Positions 9,574 to 17,834 of a stretch of DNA of 64,000 bases are shown in pieces (position 1 is the first letter of the stretch; the number at the start of each line of letters is the position of its first letter). Source of the stretch: Sedimenticola_A sp040506425 (lineage in GTDB: Bacteria > Pseudomonadota > Gammaproteobacteria > Chromatiales > Chromatiaceae); the NCBI GenBank assembly GCA_965224515.1, contig OZ245051.1, positions 372,001-436,000 of the forward strand, in the 5' to 3' direction. The notes below the pieces were generated by a model. It did not search any database. It saw nothing but the letters and a program-made list of their open reading frames with translations, and had not been told where the DNA came from. Made by a program: the position numbers and the translations under genes.

Positions 9574-10614
9574 TCAGGACAGTACACCCTGGGGCAACTG
9601 CATGGTGACACAGTGCAGGCTGCCGTATTGAAGCAGCAGCGGGCGGCAATCAATAGCGACGATTTCCCTGCCGGGAAAGCAGCCGGCCAGTTTTTCAAGC
9701 ACCGGACCATCCGCCGGATCATCATAGGTCGGCACCAGCACCGCACCGTTGATTACCAGAAAGTTAGCATAGCTGGCCGGAAGTTGATCGCCTTTGGCAT
9801 TTCGTATCGGCGCTGGTGATGGCAGAGCAACAAGTCTGTAGGGCTCACCGTCGGTGTCTCGCAACGCCTTCAACTCCAACGCCATACGTTTGAGTTCGGA
9901 ATGGTTGGCATCGTTCACATCACTGCAGGCCTGGTAGGCGATGGTGCCGCGGTCACAGAACCGTGCCAGGGTGTCGATATGGCCATCGGTATCGTCACCG
10001 CACAGGCCACCATGCTCCAACCATAGAAAGCGCCCGATACCCAGCCGGTCACCCAGGACCTTTTCCATGCCTTCCCTGGTGATACCGGGGTTGCGGCGCT
10101 CATCGAGCAGGCAGCGGCTGGTCGCCATCAAAGTGCCCTCGCCATCGGACTCTATGCCCCCGCCCTCCAGCACCAGGTCGACACTCTCCACGGCAAGCTC
10201 ACCGAACGTGCCCAGGCGCTGCAGGTTTGAAGTGATGCGGTTGTCCAGGTCCGCCGGGTATTTTTCTCCCCAGCCGTCGAAGGTGAAGTCACACAGGCGT
10301 GGTGTTCCATCCTGTAATACCGTGATGGGTCCGTGATCCCGGGCCCAGGTGTCGCTGGATGGAGAGCGCGCAAACTGAACCTTTGCCATGACAACGTCAC
10401 CCGCCTGCAGCAGCGACTCCGCGTGCACCCTGTGGGTCTCATCACCGCAGACAATGAGCACCTTTTCACGCTTTGCGATTTCACGGGCAATCGCCACAAA
10501 CACCGGCTCCACCTCTGGTAGGTAGGGCGCCCAGTCCCCCAGGCCATGGGGCCAGGTAAGCATCACGCCGTCCTGAACTTCCCACTCGGCCGGCAACCGT
10601 CGCACATCGCTCAC
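9574..10614 (-). CDS. aguA: Agmatine deiminase / peptidyl-arginine deiminase family
   Basis: 346 residues from a GTG start with GGGGG about ten bases upstream; the open frame extends to 10821 but would run into the divergent gene, and the family begins near RRLPAEW. The protein matches the Porphyromonas-type arginine deiminase family (guanidine-group-modifying enzymes), which hydrolyses agmatine to N-carbamoylputrescine for putrescine synthesis. Seen motifs are ARDHGP, VLEGGGIESDG, a CGDDTDGHID histidine/aspartate segment and the C-terminal catalytic cysteine in GSLHCVTMQ. The usual partner aguB (N-carbamoylputrescine amidase) is not adjacent. The downstream end abuts the 189-bp repeats. Paralogous specificity such as arginine itself cannot be excluded. 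Confidence 0.85.
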   Translation of the reverse strand: MSDVRRLPAEWEVQDGVMLTWPHGLGDWAPYLPEVEPVFVAIAREIAKREKVLIVCGDETHRVHAESLLQAGDVVMAKVQFARSPSSDTWARDHGPITVLQDGTPRLCDFTFDGWGEKYPADLDNRITSNLQRLGTFGELAVESVDLVLEGGGIESDGEGTLMATSRCLLDERRNPGITREGMEKVLGDRLGIGRFLWLEHGGLCGDDTDGHIDTLARFCDRGTIAYQACSDVNDANHSELKRMALELKALRDTDGEPYRLVALPSPAPIRNAKGDQLPASYANFLVINGAVLVPTYDDPADGPVLEKLAGCFPGREIVAIDCRPLLLQYGSLHCVTMQLPQGVLS

Positions 10615-10749
10615 TACACGCAATCCCCCGTTGAATTCAGTCACGCCAAGTTTATCCGAATTGCAGATATCCGATAGTGCTACGGCACACCATGCTTTAA
10701 TATCCCGCTCCACAAGCACGACAGAAAAAGAACAACAAGGCACAATCAA

Positions 10750-11790
10750 ATGAACCGCGCGGTACTTATCATACTTGCAGCGCTCTGCTTTACCTCTCTC
10801 AGCGCCAGCGCTGAAGAACACAACGCAGGCGGCACTCTCTACCTGGATCAGGATCTCTTCTCCGCCGACAATCAGGACAGAAACTACACCCAGGGACTGG
10901 GGGTTGCATGGTTCGGCAAGCGCGTCACGTCCGATTACTTTCTGACCAACACCGCGCGCAAAAAGATCAATGACTGGTGGGGGCTTGATCAGGCCTTCGA
11001 CAAGGAGCCATCACACAGCTTCATGCTCGGCCTCACCGCATTCACCCCGGATGATCTGAGCGCCTCCGCACCGATATACGACGACCGCCCCTATGCATCA
11101 CTGCTCGCCTTTACCAGCAACCGGGTCGCACTCGACAGTACCGGAACCAGCTCCCTGCGGACCGGCTTTACACTGGGCATTCTTGGCCTGGACCTCGGCC
11201 GGGGGCTGCAGACGTGGCTCCACGACAAGCTGGGCGGCGACCGCCCCCAGGGGTGGCACAACCAGATTTCCGATGGCGGCGAGCCCACCTTTCTCTACTC
11301 GGTGGAGCGCCGCGACACGCTGTTCAAGGGATACGACTCCTGGGTCGACTGGGACATCTCCTCCAGCGTGGGCGGCAACATCGGCTACTACACCAACGCC
11401 TCCCTGGGCCTTGATCTGCGGATGGGGCGCATCAAGACATCTTTCCATGAACACAACCCCGCCCCCTTCGATCCCTTCAACAAGGCGCTGAAGAGAACCA
11501 GCCCAACGCCAAACTCCGGGAAGGATGCCTACCTTTGGTTCAGGTACCGGGCCAATCTCTTCGCCTACAACGCCCTGCTGCAGGGCCAGTTCAGGGACAG
11601 CGCCGTCACCTTCGACAGCGACCGGTTGCACCGGCTGGTGCACGAATTCGGTGCCGGGGTGACCTGGGATCTCAGCGACTATTTCACCCTGACCCTGGCC
11701 CAGTACATACGCAGTAGCGACATCAAGGGCCCGAATGAGCGTGATCATCACTACGGCGGGATCTACCTGACCTGGCGCACCGACAACTAG
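10750..11790 (+). CDS. LpxR-like lipid A deacylase family outer membrane protein (DUF2219)
   Basis: 346 residues with a clear signal peptide (hydrophobic LIILAALCFTSLSASA, cleavage before EEHN). The mature start resembles the LpxR/DUF2219 family: DQDLFSADNQDRNYTQGLGVAW mirrors the conserved N-D-x-DRNYTnG pattern holding family active-site residues, and DDRPYASLL is another family hallmark. LpxR is an outer membrane beta-barrel that removes 3'-acyloxyacyl chains from lipid A. Alternating aromatic and polar residues fit a barrel, and the end (LTLAQYIRSSDIKGP to a final beta strand) fits insertion by Bam. Divergent from the deiminase gene. Lipid A activity in this protein is inferred from family only. 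Confidence 0.75.
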   Translation: MNRAVLIILAALCFTSLSASAEEHNAGGTLYLDQDLFSADNQDRNYTQGLGVAWFGKRVTSDYFLTNTARKKINDWWGLDQAFDKEPSHSFMLGLTAFTPDDLSASAPIYDDRPYASLLAFTSNRVALDSTGTSSLRTGFTLGILGLDLGRGLQTWLHDKLGGDRPQGWHNQISDGGEPTFLYSVERRDTLFKGYDSWVDWDISSSVGGNIGYYTNASLGLDLRMGRIKTSFHEHNPAPFDPFNKALKRTSPTPNSGKDAYLWFRYRANLFAYNALLQGQFRDSAVTFDSDRLHRLVHEFGAGVTWDLSDYFTLTLAQYIRSSDIKGPNERDHHYGGIYLTWRTDN

Positions 11791-11899
11791 GCCCGGCAGG
11801 GTCTCTGCCTGCAAAAAAACATTTCCTTGCAACCGCTTTTTATTCAAAAAGTTAACTGACCCGGGTGCCCGTTCCAGCCTGCCAACCCTCCAGTTCCTC

Positions 11900-11926
11900 T
11901 TGCATGTTCTCTATTTGTTCTATAAT
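11900..11926 (+). promoter_or_regulatory. Promoter with GTTC-N7-GTTC LexA-type operator
   Basis: TTGCAT (11900-11905) and TATAAT (11921-11926) form a candidate promoter with a 15-bp spacer. The spacer holds GTTC at 11906-11909 and GTTC at 11917-11920, separated by exactly seven bases. This direct-repeat form is the established LexA box of Alphaproteobacteria. The same element with one mismatch over 16 bases occurs in the recA promoter of this window. It lies about 50 bp upstream of a Y-family polymerase, an expected SOS gene. Confidence 0.7.
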
Positions 11927-11970
11927 TTAATCCTCCCTTTCCAAAACAGCAGAGTGCTATCCGGGCCACC

Positions 11971-13236
11971 ATGAGACCGAATGCCCACACAACAGAACCC
12001 CCCTGGTCGCGGGCCATCATCCTGGTGGATATGAACGCCTTTTTCTGCAGCGTGGAGCAGATCGACAATCCCGAATGGCAGGGGCGTCCCATCGGTGTCA
12101 CCAATGGCGCGGTGGGCACCTGCATCATCACCAGCTCTTACGAGGCCCGGGCCTTCGGGGTGCGCACCGGCATGCGGGTGAGAGAGGCACAGAGCATCTG
12201 CCCCGGATTCATCCAGGTGCCCGCCCGGCCCGAACGCTACGCCGAGGTCTCGGCCAACATCATGGACGCCCTGGCCGGGATCACTCCCGACCTGGAGATC
12301 TTCTCGGTAGATGAGGCGTTTCTCGACGTCACCTACTGCCAGCGCCTGCTGGGCTCGCCGGAAGAGATCGCCCGGGAGGTGAAACAGGTGGTGTACGACG
12401 CCTCCGGCGGTGTGCTCTGCTCCGCCGGGGTCAGCGGCGACAAGACCACCGCGAAATACGCCGCCAAGCTGCACAAGCCCGACGGGCTCACCGTAATTGC
12501 CCCCTGGGAGGCAAAAGCCGTTCTCTCCGGGGTGCCGGTGACCGAGCTGTGCGGTGTCTCCACCGGTATCGGCCGCTACCTCTCGGCCCGGGGAGTCCAT
12601 ATCTGCCGGGATATGCAACACTTGCCCATAGGGGACATAGGCCAGCGCTTCGGCAACCCGGGGCGGCGCATCTGGCTGATGACCCAGGGGATGGACCCGG
12701 AGCCGATACACACCAACGTGCCCGCCCCCAAGTCCATCGGCCACGGGAAAGTGATGCCACCGGATACCCGGGATATGAGCGTGATAAACACTTTTTTGCT
12801 GCACATGTCCGAGAAGGTGGCCGCACGGTTGCGCCGCCACCGCTTCCGCGCCCGCACCTTCTTCATCGGACTGCGCTCCGCCGAAGGGTGGCTGGGGAGC
12901 AAGTACCGCCACGACCCGCCCACCGACGACGGCACCATCATCATGGGCCTGTGCCACAGGTTCACCCTGAAACAGTGGCACGGTGAGGGGGTCTACCAGG
13001 TGCAGGTCACCGCCATTGACCCACGGCCCACGGGAGATCAACTCGAGCTCTTTGCGCCGGAACAGAAGCGGCGGGAGCGGCTGAACCAGGCACGGGACCA
13101 GATCAACCGGCGCTACGGCGAGTTCGCCCTGGCCCCGGCGCGACTGCTGCTGCGTTCGCAGATGCCCAACGTAATCGCCCCGGCCTGGAAGCCGTTCGGC
13201 CACCGAGAGACTATTCTCAACCGGAAGGGGGACTGA
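11971..13236 (+). CDS. Y-family DNA polymerase (DinB/Pol IV-like)
   Basis: 421 residues. Translesion polymerase architecture is clear. The first catalytic aspartate lies in LVDMNAFFCSVE (residues 18-29), the steric/nucleotide-contact segment is SYEARAFGVRTGM (56-68), and the SVDEAFLDV palm motif (112-120) gives the other two carboxylates. It is followed by thumb and little-finger regions. Near the C-terminus QLELF is a plausible beta-clamp-binding peptide. The family copies damaged DNA as part of the SOS response. It is co-transcribed with a short SRAP protein (5-base gap) and preceded by a GTTC-N7-GTTC operator. It differs from typical 350-residue DinB by extra N- and C-terminal sequence, so I do not assign a symbol. 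Confidence 0.9.
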   Translation: MRPNAHTTEPPWSRAIILVDMNAFFCSVEQIDNPEWQGRPIGVTNGAVGTCIITSSYEARAFGVRTGMRVREAQSICPGFIQVPARPERYAEVSANIMDALAGITPDLEIFSVDEAFLDVTYCQRLLGSPEEIAREVKQVVYDASGGVLCSAGVSGDKTTAKYAAKLHKPDGLTVIAPWEAKAVLSGVPVTELCGVSTGIGRYLSARGVHICRDMQHLPIGDIGQRFGNPGRRIWLMTQGMDPEPIHTNVPAPKSIGHGKVMPPDTRDMSVINTFLLHMSEKVAARLRRHRFRARTFFIGLRSAEGWLGSKYRHDPPTDDGTIIMGLCHRFTLKQWHGEGVYQVQVTAIDPRPTGDQLELFAPEQKRRERLNQARDQINRRYGEFALAPARLLLRSQMPNVIAPAWKPFGHRETILNRKGD

Positions 13237-13241
13237 AAACG

Positions 13242-13652
13242 ATGTGCGGCGGCGTCTACTACATGATCGATGGCCAGGAGGTGAGGACCTACTTTCCCAA
13301 CCCCAAGGCCAGGCTGCCCGTAAAGAAGAAGGATGGGGCCATCGAGCTGCTGCCCTGGGGCCGGCGCAAGAGCCAGGCAGGAAAGCTGCCCCTGGGAGGC
13401 TGGGCACGGCTGGAATCGATATACGAGGGGCGCTGGGACAGGTGGTTCCCCACCCCGGTGAAACTGCAGGTGTCACAGTTTATGGAGAAAGATATCGAAG
13501 GTACCAGCCACTGGTTCGACCTGACACCGGGCAAGTGGATACAGGGCCTGGTGGCCCACTGGGACAACGAGCGCCGGGTCTACGTAGTCACCATCACGCC
13601 AGAGATGGAGAACGCGGTGCACGACCGCTGGCCGCGCATCATGAGCGGATGA
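13242..13652 (+). CDS. Short SRAP (HMCES/YedK-like) protein
   Basis: 136 residues beginning Met-Cys-Gly-Gly: after Met removal Cys is N-terminal, as in SRAP proteins, where it forms a thiazolidine with abasic sites in single-stranded DNA. Other SRAP landmarks are visible in order: LPWGRR (the WG-type motif), GWARLES (equivalent of the NAR-x-E-T motif, with Trp in place of Asn), FMEKD supplying a glutamate, and HDRWPRIM near the C-terminus with the conserved histidine. YedK is about 220 residues, so this is a minimal form ending right after the His motif. It follows the Y-family polymerase by 5 bases and should share its SOS promoter. Together they fit abasic-site protection plus translesion synthesis (inference). 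Confidence 0.75.
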   Translation: MCGGVYYMIDGQEVRTYFPNPKARLPVKKKDGAIELLPWGRRKSQAGKLPLGGWARLESIYEGRWDRWFPTPVKLQVSQFMEKDIEGTSHWFDLTPGKWIQGLVAHWDNERRVYVVTITPEMENAVHDRWPRIMSG

Positions 13653-13744
13653 CAATTCGCATTCATCCGTCCCGTGGGGAGCTTCTATAATTACTAGGTA
13701 GATAGATACATCCCACCCATGCCCATAAAGGGGCTCGTAGAATA

Positions 13745-14293
13745 ATGAAAATAGAGATCAGCGACGACATCCGCAAACAGGCCAAGGCTCCCCACGATCT
13801 CTACATGGTGAACATGTTCCTGTTCAATATTCCCATGGTGGCGGGCACCCTGGCCTACAGCATCGGCGGGAAACCGATGCTGGTGTGGGCGGTTATCGGT
13901 GCCCTGCTGGTCTCACTCGGTATTGTCGCTTACATCCATATAAAGGCCAGCCGGGCTGAAGTCAGTGCTCACTGGTTTGCCAGGCTGCACTGGAAGCTGT
14001 CGGTGAAACGCTGCCGCATTCTGCTCATCGGCTACGCCGTGGCCATCGTTATCATCGGTGCCGGTGTATTGATCGGCTCAGGCATGGCCGACACGAACAT
14101 GCAGGCGATCATGACCACCGTCTTCACCCGTATCGGCATCGTGCCCGCGCTGCTGATCATCCTGGTAACAGCCATCCTGGAGGGCCAGGCCATGCACCTG
14201 GTGAACAACGGTATCGTTCCCAAGAGGCTGGCCGAACAGTTCCCCCCGCCGGATGATGTAAAGGTGCTGGACAGCGAAAACGAGAGTGCTTGA
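13745..14293 (+). CDS. Hypothetical four-helix inner membrane protein
   Basis: 182 residues, not recognised. A short charged N-terminus precedes two predicted membrane segments (around residues 22-42 and 46-66), a cytoplasmic-looking basic loop (SRAEVSAHWFARLHWKLSVKRCR), and two further hydrophobic segments (about 92-112 and 125-147). It ends in an acidic, Pro-rich tail (PPPDDVKVLDSENESA). Preceded by a TATAAT-like sequence near 13686, so it may have its own promoter. Convergent with the HD-GYP gene, only 3 bases apart. No function can be assigned. Confidence 0.7.
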   Translation: MKIEISDDIRKQAKAPHDLYMVNMFLFNIPMVAGTLAYSIGGKPMLVWAVIGALLVSLGIVAYIHIKASRAEVSAHWFARLHWKLSVKRCRILLIGYAVAIVIIGAGVLIGSGMADTNMQAIMTTVFTRIGIVPALLIILVTAILEGQAMHLVNNGIVPKRLAEQFPPPDDVKVLDSENESA

Positions 14294-14296
14294 CGC

Positions 14297-15745
14297 CTAG
14301 GCCTGATCACCATACCGGACAGCTATCGCCTTGAACTCATCCTCCACGCGCAGCAGAGCGTCTACCACGTCTGGATCAAAGTGCTGCCCTCGCCCCTCCT
14401 GGATGATCTCCATCGCCTTTTCGTGACTGAAGGCGGGTTTATAGACCCGCTTGCTGATCAGCGCATCAAAGACATCAGCCACCGCCATCAGCCTTCCTGA
14501 AACGGGTATATCGTCGCCTCTCAGCCCTTTGGGGTAGCCGCTGCCGTCCCACTTCTCATGATGGGTGGTGGCGATCTCCCTGGCAAAGGAGAGAAACGAA
14601 CTGCCACCCAACTCTTTCTCGGCCACCGCCAGCGCATCACCACCGATCTCGGCATGCCTCTTCATGATGCGGAACTCTTCATCATCCAGCTTGCCCGGCT
14701 TGAGCAGAATACTGTCAGGGATACCCACCTTGCCGATGTCGTGCAGGGGAGCGGACTTGTAGAGCAGCTCGATGGTCCGCTCATCCAATTGATCACTGAA
14801 GCGGGGATGCTCCCGCAACTCATTTGCCAGGGCGCGCACGTAACCCTGGGTACGCAGAATGTGAGCACCGGTTTCGTTGTCCCTCGCCTCGGCCAGTGAG
14901 GCGAGGCTGAGGATGGTGACATCCTGGGTACGCTGAAGCTCCTCGGTCTGTTGGCAGAGGGTCTTGATCATCACGTTGGTGTGGTGGCCCATCACGCCGA
15001 ACTCATCATTGGTGCTGACAGTAACCGCGCCATCGAGTTTGCCGGCTGTGGCATCGGCCAGCACCCGGTTTTCGCTGTTGAAAAAGTGCTTCAGGTTATG
15101 GGCATAAGAGCGTATCACCACCAGCATGTAACCAAGCAGCACGCCCCCCACAAACACAAACTCCCCAAGCACCGAGCGCTGCGCCTCGGATACCGGCATT
15201 GTCTGCCCAACCCGTGAGAGCCATTCAAGATCCTTGTTGATCAACAGGAAGAATGTACCGATCAGAAACAGGGACGAGAGCACCGCGAACAGGGCAAACT
15301 TGCCCACCAGGGGAAAGTAGCGTTCATCGGGTGTAAAAACGATCTGCCGGTTCTCCATCAGCAAGGCCAGCCGGCGTTCATGTACCAGGGCCAGGTCGGT
15401 GGAGACAAAGAAACCCAGGGTCGCGAAACCGAGGATCATCTTCAGGCCGCTCTCCACGGGAAAGTCATAGTGCAGGCTGTTTACCGCGGTGAGCAGAATA
15501 CCCGAGAAGAGGAACAGCACCCATTCAGCCTGAAAACTGCGCGTGACCTGTAGCTTGTAAGATGCCCCATTCACCAGCCTGTCGATAACAATATGTCTCA
15601 ACAGGAATTGAAAAGAGACAATGATCAACAGCGGCAATGCCAGTTGCACAGGCGTCAGGGCGTCTATGAAAGGACAGACCTGAACACCGTATATCCCAAT
15701 CAATATGAGCGTCACAAGATAGTGCAACGCGGGTCTCACACGCAT
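14297..15745 (-). CDS. Membrane-anchored HD-GYP domain phosphodiesterase
   Basis: About 482 residues from the ATG at 15745, preceded by AGAGG; an ATG at 15760 is also possible. The N-terminal half has about six hydrophobic segments and a HAMP-like linker (TAGKLDGAVTVSTNDEFGVM). The C-terminal half is an HD-GYP domain: HDIGKVGIPDSILLKPGKL, a downstream THHEKWDGSGYP (the GYP motif present), and ADVFDAL. HD-GYP enzymes hydrolyse cyclic di-GMP to pGpG or GMP, so the protein probably couples a membrane signal to c-di-GMP lowering. All metal-ligand motifs look intact. The stand-alone gene is transcribed toward the hypothetical membrane protein. Confidence 0.9.
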   Translation of the reverse strand: MRVRPALHYLVTLILIGIYGVQVCPFIDALTPVQLALPLLIIVSFQFLLRHIVIDRLVNGASYKLQVTRSFQAEWVLFLFSGILLTAVNSLHYDFPVESGLKMILGFATLGFFVSTDLALVHERRLALLMENRQIVFTPDERYFPLVGKFALFAVLSSLFLIGTFFLLINKDLEWLSRVGQTMPVSEAQRSVLGEFVFVGGVLLGYMLVVIRSYAHNLKHFFNSENRVLADATAGKLDGAVTVSTNDEFGVMGHHTNVMIKTLCQQTEELQRTQDVTILSLASLAEARDNETGAHILRTQGYVRALANELREHPRFSDQLDERTIELLYKSAPLHDIGKVGIPDSILLKPGKLDDEEFRIMKRHAEIGGDALAVAEKELGGSSFLSFAREIATTHHEKWDGSGYPKGLRGDDIPVSGRLMAVADVFDALISKRVYKPAFSHEKAMEIIQEGRGQHFDPDVVDALLRVEDEFKAIAVRYGDQA

Positions 15746-15891
15746 AGGGCCTCTTTCCATCAGTCACCAGTCCTCTATAGCGCAATTGCTTCACGCTCCT
15801 TGTTATAGCGTAGACAATTTCCGCTACCAACAAAGGACTCCTGATCAGAAAAGAGCAGAACTGCATGGGATTCCTTTCCCCGCATGATCCA

Positions 15892-16260
15892 CTAGTCATC
15901 AAACCTGTCATCCAGCAGGTAGGGCAGTGTGAATCCCAGGCCGAACCAGAGCAGGTCATCATCACCATCACGACGCCAGTTATAACGATAGTAAGGCCGG
16001 GATGGGTATCTCCAGTAACGTCGTCCATAGTCGTAGCGGTAGACATCGCGATGTTTACGGCGATGGTCCCGCTTCAGATTCCACCAATCAAACCTGTCGC
16101 GATGATCATGGTTGTAAAAGCGCTTTGTCAGCCCCCTGGTCTCCCGGTCACCACGGTCATGATGTCTGCCGTGACGTCCATCTGCAGCGACACCGAACGC
16201 TGTTGCTGAAAGCGCCACTGCAACCAGCCCCACGAGAAATTGTTTGTTGATACGTTTCAT
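15892..16260 (-). CDS. Small exported Arg/His/Tyr-rich protein
   Basis: 122 residues from the second ATG, which sits six bases after AGGAGG (the first in-frame ATG touches that site). The signal peptide (MKRINKQFLVGLVAVALSATAFG) ends near AAD. The mature part is very rich in Arg, His, Asp, Tyr and Trp (HGRHHDRGDRE, RRYWRYPSRPYYRYNWRR) and finishes with a hydrophobic stretch LLWFGLGFTLPYLL and an acidic end. Composition recalls RcnB-like or other periplasmic metal-associated small proteins, but no specific family can be assigned. Confidence 0.7.
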   Translation of the reverse strand: MKRINKQFLVGLVAVALSATAFGVAADGRHGRHHDRGDRETRGLTKRFYNHDHRDRFDWWNLKRDHRRKHRDVYRYDYGRRYWRYPSRPYYRYNWRRDGDDDLLWFGLGFTLPYLLDDRFDD

Positions 16261-16623
16261 TGTCATCCTCCTGTAACAGGTTATCCCTTACATCTTCAGG
16301 ATACGGATGCGAACTGAACCCCCGCTGAACACCACCTCCTAACAGCCTGTTTCCAGCCATTTTTCGGCCTGAAACACCTTTTATTCCGCTATTTTGCAAT
16401 ATGCCCATAAAAACAGTTGTATAAAGCTTGTTATTTACCGCAATAAGCTGTTAGAGTGCCTCAACTGCGTGAATTGCGTCTGCCTATATTGGTTCTGCAG
16501 CTTCAAGACTCCATGAGTTTCCTGCGATTTCCCATAGAGCTACCCCGCGATACACAGTTGTCAAGCCCGCCTGTGCTATGCAGAGGGTAAATTTGTTTTT
16601 TTGTTACATATGGGATTTTAAGC
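16261..16623. other. Intergenic region with probable cspA leader
   Basis: No convincing gene. The left part holds the ribosome-binding site and promoter of the divergent small exported protein. The right part, ending in a T-rich stretch just before the cold-shock gene, fits the long untranslated leader usual for cspA-type mRNAs. GGGA lies about ten bases before the start. I could not identify a definite promoter or cold box. Confidence 0.4.
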
Positions 16624-16833
16624 ATGTCAGATCGTCAAACCGGCACTGTAAAGTGGTTCAACGAGTCTAAAGGTTACGGATTCATTCAGCGTGAAAATGG
16701 CGAAGATGTATTCGTACACTTCCGTTCTATCGCTGGTGAAGGGTTCCGCACCCTGACCGATGGCCAGAAAGTTGAGTTCACCGTCGGCAACGGCCAGAAA
16801 GGCCCGCAGGCAGAGAACGTCGTACCGCTGTAA
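16624..16833 (+). CDS. Cold-shock protein, CspA family
   Basis: 69 residues, the normal length for the family. A single OB-fold cold-shock domain covers the whole protein, with RNP1-like KGYGFIQ and RNP2-like DVFVHF, the two aromatic-rich RNA-binding motifs. These proteins bind single-stranded RNA and DNA and melt mRNA structure, either during cold shock or constitutively. The preceding gap of more than 350 bases leaves room for a regulatory leader, and a strong terminator follows, so it is monocistronic. Which paralogue (CspA, C, D or E) cannot be told. Confidence 0.95.
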   Translation: MSDRQTGTVKWFNESKGYGFIQRENGEDVFVHFRSIAGEGFRTLTDGQKVEFTVGNGQKGPQAENVVPL

Positions 16834-16856
16834 GATTTTTTCTTAGCGGCACAAAA

Positions 16857-16915
16857 AAAGCACCCTGCTTTTAGCAGGATGCGATGCGAAGGCGGGTTTA
16901 TCCCGCCTTTGTTTT
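16857..16915 (+). terminator. Double hairpin terminator after cspA
   Basis: A first stem (GCACCCTGC / GCAGGATGC) is followed by a second GC stem (AAGGCGGG / CCCGCCTT, 16889-16910) and a TGTTTTG tail. It lies 24 bases past the cspA stop. Confidence 0.75.
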
Positions 16916-16944
16916 GCCTGCAGTTTATTGACCGTAGCGCCGGG

Positions 16945-17667
16945 CTACACAAACAGCCGACCAACCAGCAGGGGCAATACAGTCTCTACGCGGTATATCC
17001 TCTCTCCAAAATCCACCGGTCTGCAGCCGGCCTCCTCCAGTTTATCCACCTCGTAGGGAATAAACCCGCCCTCGGGTCCGATACAGAGCAGCGAGGGGTG
17101 TAATACCGGCGTATTGATGCCGGCACTCTCCAGCGTCTCTGTACCGGGGTGGGCCAAAAGCCCCAACCTGCCCTCCAACAATCCGGGAAGTTCATCTTCA
17201 ACAAAAGGTTTGAAACGCTTTCGGATATGCACCCTGGGCAACAGGGTATCCCTGGCCTGTTCCAGCCCCAACAGCAGGCGTTCGCGAATCTGCTCTTCAC
17301 CCAGCCAGGGGGTTTGCCAGAAACTCTTCTCCACCCGGACACTGTTCACCAGGTAGAGCTCCTTCACCCCGAGTTCTGCGACCATGGACAGGCAGCGCCT
17401 GAGCATCTTTGGCCGTGGCAGCGCCATGACCAGCGTGACCGGCAGTGGCGGCGGAGCTGCTGCATCGAGCCTCACCCGCAATGTAATCTCTTCGCTGGAG
17501 ATGGACTCAATAACACCCTGCCCCATCTCGCCATTCAGCAGCCCCACATTGGCCGTGTCACCAACCCGGGATCGATGCACGTCCCTGATATGCACAAGGC
17601 GACGGTCCGTAAGCCGAACAAGGTCGGTCTCTATATAATCAGCAGCATGGAGTAGCACCAGATTCAT
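16945..17667 (-). CDS. rsmE: 16S rRNA (uracil-1498-N3)-methyltransferase
   Basis: 240 residues, normal length. The N-terminal PUA-like domain has the family pattern HIRDVHRSRVGD. The C-terminal SPOUT/trefoil-knot methyltransferase domain shows IGPEGGFIPYEVD and the FGERIYRVET segment (family consensus LG-x-R-I-L-R-x-E-T), which form the S-adenosylmethionine pocket. RsmE methylates U1498 in helix 44 of 16S rRNA in the cytoplasm. The gene stands alone here, convergent with cspA and divergent from ypfJ. Confidence 0.93.
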   Translation of the reverse strand: MNLVLLHAADYIETDLVRLTDRRLVHIRDVHRSRVGDTANVGLLNGEMGQGVIESISSEEITLRVRLDAAAPPPLPVTLVMALPRPKMLRRCLSMVAELGVKELYLVNSVRVEKSFWQTPWLGEEQIRERLLLGLEQARDTLLPRVHIRKRFKPFVEDELPGLLEGRLGLLAHPGTETLESAGINTPVLHPSLLCIGPEGGFIPYEVDKLEEAGCRPVDFGERIYRVETVLPLLVGRLFV

Positions 17668-17834
17668 TGTCAGGCGGCCCTAAAAAGATAATACACCATG
17701 TTACCTGCTACAGCCCAAACGGTGAGCATAAAATGCATAGAGATGGGATTTCCGGTAATCTGAGACCACCTGTCCAGCACTGGTCAGGCTGATTTACAGG
17801 GTGTTACGATACCCGATTCTACAGGAATTAAAAG

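Noticed and set aside
8771..9649. 292-codon minus-strand frame with a repeated peptide
   Set aside because: It results from the 189-bp period being divisible by three; it overlaps the sugar dehydrogenase in a different frame and has no start context.
11920..13476. 518-codon minus-strand frame opposite the Y-family polymerase
   Set aside because: The plus strand encodes intact polymerase motifs; the antisense frame is low-complexity and would run into the promoter.
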